From a bacterium (GTDB lineage: Bacteria > Electryoneota > Electryoneia > Electryoneales > Electryoneaceae), in assembly GCA_014729955.1 (NCBI GenBank), contig WJJA01000204.1, positions 1 through 9,272 of the forward strand: a DNA stretch of 9,272 nucleotides. The letters are read 5' to 3'. Position numbers and translations under genes: made by a program. Within the stretch, counting starts at the first letter, position 1. Every line of letters starts with the position of its first letter. The notes beneath the pieces are model-generated. The model was not told the DNA's origin. It saw only the letters and a program-made list of their open reading frames with translations, and searched no databases. This document shows positions 5,519 through 9,272 of this stretch, piece by piece.

Positions 5519-5563
5519 GCGTTCCCGTGCATACCGCGGGGGCGCCTGACGATACGGGCGCGC
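5519..5563 (+). promoter_or_regulatory. Possible stem-loop next to the secY start codon
   Basis: Bases 5519-5528 can pair with 5554-5563: ten positions with eight Watson-Crick pairs, one G-U and one mismatch, enclosing 25 nt. The stem ends one base before the secY ATG at 5565 and includes the only weak ribosome binding candidate (GGG at 5556-5558). It could limit secY initiation relative to the ribosomal genes. This is hand pairing in GC-rich sequence and may be chance. Confidence 0.3.
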
Positions 5564-5564
5564 A

Positions 5565-6902
5565 ATGCTGGAGAAGCTGCGAAACATATTCAAGATCCCG
5601 GAGCTGCGGAAGCGGATCATCTTCACGCTGTCGATCTTTGTCATTTACCGCATCGGGGGCCACATTCCCGTGCCGGGGATCGACACCGGTGTGCTGAGTG
5701 AGTTTTTCGAGCAGCAGGCGAACACTCTGTTCGGCCTGTACGACCTTTTCGCGGGCGGCAACTTCAGCCGGGCGACCATTTTTGCGCTCGGCATCATGCC
5801 CTACATTTCAGCGTCCATTATTATCCAGCTGCTCGGGACCGTCGTACCGGCGATTCAGAAGCTGCAGCAGTCAGGAGATGAAGGGCGCAAAAAGATCACG
5901 CAGTGGACGCGGTACGGGACGGTCGGTCTTGCCGGCGCCCAGGCGCTGGGTACCGCCGCGTTTCTGGCGGGCATTCAGCTCGGCGGCTTGAAGGTTGTGC
6001 CGAACGCCCATATCGGGTTCTATCTGCTGACCATGATTACCCTGACCGCCGGAACCACGTTCCTGATGTGGCTTGGTGAACAGATCGATGAGCGCGGGAT
6101 CGGCAACGGCATTTCCCTGCTGATTTTCGCGGGTATCATCCAGCGTTTCCCGAGCGCGATCATTAACGAGGCGCGCCTGATCGGGGAAGGCATTCGCAGC
6201 CCGATGATGGGACTGGTGCTGGTGGGTATCCTGGTCCTGACCACGGCGGCGGTCGTATTGCTGACCCAGGGTTCGCGAAAGATCCCGGTGCAGTACACCA
6301 AACGTGTGGTCGGACGGCGCATGTACGGCGGGCAGTCGACGCACATTCCGTTGCGTGTCAACACCGCCGGCGTGATGCCGATCATCTTCGCGCAGACGAT
6401 CATGTTCTTCCCGCAAACCATCGCCTCCTTCATTCCTCAGGAGGGTGCTCTGCAGGGGCTGCATGACTGGCTGAACACCGCGTTCGGATTCACCAGTTAC
6501 ATCTACATGATCTTTTACGGACTGTTGATCATCTTCTTCACGTACTTCTACACGGCCGTGGCGTTTAACCCGCAGGACGTGGCAAGCAATCTGAAGAAGA
6601 ACGGCGGACATATTCCTGGACAGAAACCGGGCAAGCAGACGGCACGCTACCTGGATAACATCCTGACGCGTATCACACTGCCGGGGTCGATCTTCCTGGC
6701 GCTGATCGCGGTGTTCCCGACCCTGTTGTCGAAGTTTACAGACGTCGGGTTCAACCTGACATCGTTCTTCGGGGGAACCAGTCTGCTGATTGTGGTCGGT
6801 GTGGCGCTGGATACGCTGCAGCAGATCGATTCGCACCTGCTCATGCGTCACTATGACGGCCTGATGAAGTCCGGTCGCATGAAGGGCCGACGAAGGATGT
6901 AG
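5565..6902 (+). CDS. secY: Preprotein translocase channel subunit SecY
   Basis: SecY is the inner-membrane pore of the SecYEG translocon, which exports unfolded proteins and inserts membrane proteins with SecA or the ribosome. The 445-residue product is full length, with about ten hydrophobic segments (roughly 18-38, 74-96, 117-137, 152-171, 181-200, 214-234, 266-290, 312-335, 369-388, 401-416). Landmarks are GGHIPVPGID at 31-40, the TM2 motif PYISASIIIQLLG (79-91), ERGIGNGISLLIFAG (176-190), QYTKRVVGRRMYGG (243-256) and the C-terminal RHYDGLMKSG. In the last large cytoplasmic loop, GQKPG (352-356) has Lys354 where E. coli has the functionally important Arg357. The ATG at 5565 fits the family N-terminus, although its ribosome binding site is weak. 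secE and secG are not in the window. Confidence 0.99.
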   Translation: MLEKLRNIFKIPELRKRIIFTLSIFVIYRIGGHIPVPGIDTGVLSEFFEQQANTLFGLYDLFAGGNFSRATIFALGIMPYISASIIIQLLGTVVPAIQKLQQSGDEGRKKITQWTRYGTVGLAGAQALGTAAFLAGIQLGGLKVVPNAHIGFYLLTMITLTAGTTFLMWLGEQIDERGIGNGISLLIFAGIIQRFPSAIINEARLIGEGIRSPMMGLVLVGILVLTTAAVVLLTQGSRKIPVQYTKRVVGRRMYGGQSTHIPLRVNTAGVMPIIFAQTIMFFPQTIASFIPQEGALQGLHDWLNTAFGFTSYIYMIFYGLLIIFFTYFYTAVAFNPQDVASNLKKNGGHIPGQKPGKQTARYLDNILTRITLPGSIFLALIAVFPTLLSKFTDVGFNLTSFFGGTSLLIVVGVALDTLQQIDSHLLMRHYDGLMKSGRMKGRRRM

Positions 6903-6919
6903 GTGAACGGGGGCGTTTG

Positions 6920-7078
6920 ATGCCTGCCGGAGCGGTATACGCTGTGAGCGGGTTGAGTCGCCCGGTGCGATCCGATAGCAGGAACGCTCGGCTCACATGC
7001 AGGCGGGTTACGAAGCAAACGAGAGATGCGAGATTGGAAAACATTGTTTTCCGGAACATTCACGCATCTTGGGCATAG
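6920..7078 (+). CDS. Possible 52-residue hypothetical ORF
   Basis: An ATG at 6920 opens a frame of 52 codons ending in TAG at 7076-7078. GGGGG at 6909-6913, six bases upstream, could act as a ribosome binding site. The product starts MPAGAVYAVSGLSRP and ends IVFRNIHASWA; it is basic and I recognise no family. Against it being real, the codons include AGA, ACA, TCT and CAA, unlike the neighbouring highly expressed genes. Hand-counted third-position G+C is about 31 of 52, and the frame overlaps the inverted repeats of this region. It could be a small protein, a leader peptide or chance. Confidence 0.2.
   Translation: MPAGAVYAVSGLSRPVRSDSRNARLTCRRVTKQTRDARLENIVFRNIHASWA
7024..7069 (+). promoter_or_regulatory. 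Two-stem hairpin in the adk leader
   Basis: The inner stem GGAAAAC (7036-7042) and GTTTTCC (7046-7052) is a perfect seven-base inverted repeat with a three-base loop. The outer stem AGATGCG (7024-7030) pairs perfectly with CGCATCT (7063-7069). The structure ends 21 bases before the adk ribosome binding site. It may be an RNA processing site, a regulatory leader or a dyad bound by a DNA-binding protein; the sequence does not say which. Confidence 0.5.
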
Positions 7079-7105
7079 GGAAACACGAGCAGGGGGAGTT
7101 CGTAC

Positions 7106-7747
7106 ATGCGTGTCATTCTGTTGGGCCCTCCCGGGGTCGGCAAGGGAACACAGGCACAGTTTCTGATGGACGAGCTGAAGGCGATTCAGCTTTCCACCGG
7201 CGACCTTCTGCGCGCCGAGGTGCGTGCGGCGACCGAATTGGGGACGAAAGCGAAAGAGTTCATGGACGCCGGCAAACTGGTGCCCGACGATGTCATCCTC
7301 GGTATGATCGGCCGCAAGATGCAGGACCTGGGCGACAAAGCAGTGATCTTTGACGGTTTCCCCCGCACCGTCCCGCAGGCCGAGGGGCTTGACAAGCTGA
7401 TGGAATCGCTCAACATGAAGGTGGACAAGGCGATCGAACTGACCGTGGACGACGAAGTTGTTGTCAAGCGACTGTCGTCCCGTCGTTCCTGTCCGCAGTG
7501 CGGCGCGGTGTTCAACCTGCTGTTCGCGCCGCCGAAGCAGGACGATGTCTGCGACAAGTGCGGTCATGTCGGCTTGATTCAGCGTGACGACGACAAAGAG
7601 GATACCATTCGCAACCGGCTGAAGGTCTATCATGATCAGACCGCGCCGTTGTCGAATTATTACAATACGCAGGGCAAGCTCGTGCAGGTCGAGGGCGACG
7701 GCACGATTGAGGAAGTGCGCGATCGCGTATTGGCCGTGGTAAAATAG
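7106..7747 (+). CDS. adk: Adenylate kinase, zinc-lid type
   Basis: Adenylate kinase is a cytosolic enzyme catalysing ATP + AMP = 2 ADP, balancing the adenine nucleotide pool. The 213-residue protein has the P-loop GPPGVGKGT (8-16), the AMP-binding STGDLLR (30-36) and DGFPRT (83-88), and the lid arginines around R123. The lid carries four cysteines at 129, 132, 149 and 152 (CPQC and CDKC), the zinc-binding form usual in Gram-positives and many other phyla, in place of the His/Ser/Asp/Thr set of E. coli. A RDDDKEDTIRNRL block follows (160-172). The ATG at 7106 has AGGGGGAG at 7091-7098, seven bases upstream. The 203-nt leader suggests separate control from secY. It lies 19 bases before map. Confidence 0.99.
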   Translation: MRVILLGPPGVGKGTQAQFLMDELKAIQLSTGDLLRAEVRAATELGTKAKEFMDAGKLVPDDVILGMIGRKMQDLGDKAVIFDGFPRTVPQAEGLDKLMESLNMKVDKAIELTVDDEVVVKRLSSRRSCPQCGAVFNLLFAPPKQDDVCDKCGHVGLIQRDDDKEDTIRNRLKVYHDQTAPLSNYYNTQGKLVQVEGDGTIEEVRDRVLAVVK

Positions 7748-7766
7748 GAGCGCTTCGTTTCCCGGT

Positions 7767-8555
7767 ATGATACGCACCAAGACGCCGAAACAGATCGACA
7801 AGATGGCGACGGCCGGTGCGCTGGTGGGTGAATGCCACGCCCTGGCGCGCAGCATGGCCAAGCCGGGTGCGACCACGGCGGAGATTAATGCCGCGGTGGA
7901 GAAATTGATCGAGAGTCGGGGAGCGATTGCAGCGTTCAAGGGTGTGAAAGGTGCACCGGGTGTGCAGGATTTTCCGTTCGCCTGCTGCATGTCGGTCGAC
8001 GAGCGGGTGGTGCACGGATTCCCGAACGATACCCCGCTACGCGAGGGTCAGATCCTGAGCGTGGACATCGGCACCCGTGTAAACGGCTGGTACGGTGACG
8101 CGGCACGAACCTTCATCATCGGCGAGAAGGTCGACCCGCGTGTGAAAGAGCTGGTGGATGTCACGGAAGCAGCGCTGTATGAAGGCATACGATTGATGCT
8201 GCCGGGCAACTACCTGACGGATATCGGGCATGCGATCCAGACCTACGTCGAAGCACGCGGTTTCAGCGTGGTACGCGACCTGGTCGGACACGGCATCGGT
8301 CAGAACCTGCACGAGGAACCGCAGGTACCAAACTACGGCGAAGGTCGGCGCGGCTTGAAGCTGCGTGAAGGCATGGTACTGGCGGTGGAACCGATGATCA
8401 ACCTGGGCACCTGGAAGGTGAAGGTGCTGGATGACGGATGGACGGTGGTGACGCAGGACGGGCAACCGTCGGCACATTTTGAGCACACCATCGCGATCAC
8501 GAAGGACGGCCCCCGGATATTGACCCCGGAGCCGGAGCAGGCGGCAAATTGGTAG
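7767..8555 (+). CDS. map: Methionine aminopeptidase, type I
   Basis: Map is a cytosolic metalloenzyme that removes the initiator methionine from nascent proteins when the second residue is small. The 262-residue product has the pita-bread fold markers in order. These are VVHGFPND with H83; SVDIGTRVNGWYGDAARTF with metal ligands D100 and D111; LVGHGIGQNLHEEPQVPNY with H175; LAVEPMINLG with E208; and AHFEHTIAIT with E239. All five ligands and the catalytic histidine correspond to E. coli D97, D108, H171, E204, E235 and H79. It lacks the N-terminal zinc-finger extension of some family members. The ATG at 7767 matches the family start (IRTKTPKQIDKM), although the nearest AGGAG, at 7746-7750, is 16 bases away, so initiation may rely on coupling with adk. 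Confidence 0.99.
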   Translation: MIRTKTPKQIDKMATAGALVGECHALARSMAKPGATTAEINAAVEKLIESRGAIAAFKGVKGAPGVQDFPFACCMSVDERVVHGFPNDTPLREGQILSVDIGTRVNGWYGDAARTFIIGEKVDPRVKELVDVTEAALYEGIRLMLPGNYLTDIGHAIQTYVEARGFSVVRDLVGHGIGQNLHEEPQVPNYGEGRRGLKLREGMVLAVEPMINLGTWKVKVLDDGWTVVTQDGQPSAHFEHTIAITKDGPRILTPEPEQAANW

Positions 8556-8568
8556 AGGAGTACCGCTA

Positions 8569-8787
8569 GTGGCGAAAGAATCGTCGATCAAGATGGACGG
8601 AACGATTGTTGAAACTCTCCCCAATGCAACCTTCGAGGTAGAATTGGAGGGAGGCCACAAGGTGCTGGCACATATTTCCGGCAAGATGCGGATGCATTAT
8701 ATTCGCATCCTTCCGGGCGACAAGGTTACGGTGGAGCTGAGCCCGTACGATCTGTCCCGCGGGCGCATTGTCTACCGCTACAAGTGA
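8569..8787 (+). CDS. infA: Translation initiation factor IF-1
   Basis: IF-1 binds the A site of the 30S subunit during initiation and assists IF-2 and IF-3. The 72-residue product is the normal length and a single S1/OB domain: MAKESSIKMDGTIVETLPNA, then FEVELEGGHKVLAHISGKMR, IRILPGDKVTVELSPYDLSRG and the usual end RIVYRYK. The start is GTG at 8569, supported by GAGGAG at 8555-8560, eight bases upstream and overlapping the map stop codon. Placement between map and rpmJ is typical outside enterobacteria. A 40-nt spacer to rpmJ follows. Confidence 0.99.
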   Translation: MAKESSIKMDGTIVETLPNATFEVELEGGHKVLAHISGKMRMHYIRILPGDKVTVELSPYDLSRGRIVYRYK

Positions 8788-8827
8788 GCAGGTAACGGAA
8801 AACGTCAGATAGAAGGGGGGCCGGAAA

Positions 8828-8941
8828 GTGAAAGTACGGTCTTCAGTCAAAAAGATGTGTGAAAACTGCAAAGTGATCAAACGGCGCGGCGTCGTTCGGG
8901 TCATTTGCAAGAATCCGAAGCACAAGCAGCGGCAGGGCTAA
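8828..8941 (+). CDS. rpmJ: 50S ribosomal protein L36, zinc-binding form
   Basis: L36 is the smallest 50S protein, binding 23S rRNA near the base of the L7/L12 stalk. The product is only 37 residues: MKVRSSVKKMCENCKVIKRR, then GVVRVICKNPKHKQRQG. The zinc ligands C11, C14, C27 and H32 are all present, so this is the C+ form. The start is GTG at 8828, giving the standard MKVR N-terminus, with AAGGGGGG at 8813-8820, seven bases upstream. The stop TAA is at 8939-8941, three bases before rpsM. Confidence 0.98.
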   Translation: MKVRSSVKKMCENCKVIKRRGVVRVICKNPKHKQRQG

Positions 8942-8944
8942 GCT

Positions 8945-9272
8945 ATGGCACGCATTGCAGGAGTGGACATTCCTCGCAACAAGCGCGTTGATGTATCCCT
9001 GACCTACATTTTCGGGATCGGCCGCACAAGGGCGCGGCAGATCTGCGAAAAGGTCGGCGTGGACGGCGCGCGCAAGGTGAGCGATTTGACGGACCAGGAG
9101 GTGCGCCAGATCCGCGAGGAGATCAGCAACAACCAGAAGGTCGAGGGACCGCTTCGCACGGAAATCACGATGAACATCAAGCGTTTGATGGACATCGGGT
9201 GTTATCGCGGTCTTCGGCATCGTCGCGGCCTTCCCGTACGGGGGCAGAACACGAAGAACAACGCCCGTACCC
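8945..9272 (+). CDS. rpsM: 30S ribosomal protein S13 (3' end beyond window)
   Basis: S13 lies in the head of the 30S subunit, contacts the P-site tRNA through its C-terminal tail and forms bridges to the 50S subunit. The visible 109 residues start MARIAGVDIPRNKRVDVSLT and continue with FGIGRTRARQICEKVGV (helix-two-turns-helix region). The conserved CYRGLRHRRGLPVRGQNTKN and NART follow near the end. About 10-15 residues of the basic tail are missing because the window ends. The ATG at 8945 follows rpmJ by three bases, with AGGG at 8934-8937, seven bases upstream. In the usual order rpsK, rpsD, rpoA and rplQ would follow. Confidence 0.98.
   Translation, partial: MARIAGVDIPRNKRVDVSLTYIFGIGRTRARQICEKVGVDGARKVSDLTDQEVRQIREEISNNQKVEGPLRTEITMNIKRLMDIGCYRGLRHRRGLPVRGQNTKNNART

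Larger units (their letters stand above)
6903..7105 (+). other. 203-nt secY-adk intergenic region with nested complementary segments
   Basis: No known gene or recognised riboswitch is seen. Complementary pairs include GCCTGC 6922-6927 with 6999-7004, GTGAGC 6944-6949 with 6991-6996, GGG 6950-6952 with CCC 6961-6963, and 6966-6971 with 6975-6980 (one mismatch). A second domain pairs 7024-7030 with 7063-7069 and 7036-7042 with 7046-7052. The pairs are nested and mutually compatible, suggesting a folded leader for adk. No T-run follows the hairpins, so they do not look like intrinsic terminators. I found no persuasive -35/-10 pair. AGGGGGAG at 7091-7098 is the adk ribosome binding site. A 52-codon ORF (6920-7078) also lies here. 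Confidence 0.45.

Noticed and set aside
7036..7052. Intrinsic terminator after secY
   Set aside because: The perfect stem is followed by CGGAACATT and not by a T-run.
6903..7105. Known riboswitch, tRNA or SRP RNA in the secY-adk gap
   Set aside because: I could not match the conserved cores of the cobalamin, SAM, glycine or c-di-GMP riboswitches, nor a tRNA T-loop or the SRP RNA core.
9215..9272. RGQNTKNNART at the S13 C-terminus as an unusual variant
   Set aside because: The same form occurs in Bacillus-type S13 proteins, so it is ordinary.

Overview
The window is one strand-uniform stretch of a bacterial S10/spc-type ribosomal protein cluster. Eighteen complete genes and one partial gene, all on the + strand, run in the order rplP-rpmC-rpsQ-rplN-rplX-rplE-rpsN-rpsH-rplF-rplR-rpsE-rpmD-rplO-secY-adk-map-infA-rpmJ-rpsM(partial). 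Every gene is recognisable from its protein sequence. No undescribed enzyme system, phage, CRISPR array, tRNA or rRNA is visible.

Organism: a GC-rich bacterium that is not an enterobacterium-like proteobacterium. adk, map and infA lie between secY and rpmJ-rpsM, as in Firmicutes, Actinobacteria and many other phyla. S14 is the short zinc-binding form, L36 is the zinc form, and adenylate kinase has a four-cysteine zinc lid. GTG starts are used for rpsQ, rplE, infA and rpmJ, and TTG for rpsE. Lineage-type additions are a Lys-rich N-terminal extension on L5, an insertion of about 18 residues in L6, and charged tails on L29 and L15. I cannot assign a phylum from this; an under-sampled or uncultivated lineage is possible.

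Layout: 1-49 is a spacer or the end of an upstream gene, expected to be rpsC. 50-2680 (rplP to rpsN) is tightly packed, with Shine-Dalgarno sites inside the preceding gene or spacers of at most 37 nt. 2681-2846 is an anomalous AT-rich 166-nt gap between rpsN and rpsH. It holds a 123-bp inverted-repeat element whose arms are made of degenerate 7-mers (CGAATTG-like), directly flanked by GTAG on both sides. I read it as a small non-coding MITE/STRR-like insertion at the rpsN stop codon. 2847-5513 (rpsH to rplO) is packed with start/stop overlaps. secY follows after a 51-nt spacer with a possible stem next to its start. 6903-7105 is a 203-nt gap before adk with several nested complementary segments and an alternative 52-codon ORF. 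The rest is adk-map-infA-rpmJ-rpsM, and rpsM runs off the end.

How the genes work together: the ribosomal proteins belong to both subunits and are made in near-stoichiometric amounts by translational coupling. SecY is the membrane channel for exported nascent proteins, Adk balances adenine nucleotides, Map trims the initiator methionine, and IF-1 helps start translation. The most interesting non-genic signals are the insertion-like repeat at 2681-2803 and the structured leader of adk.
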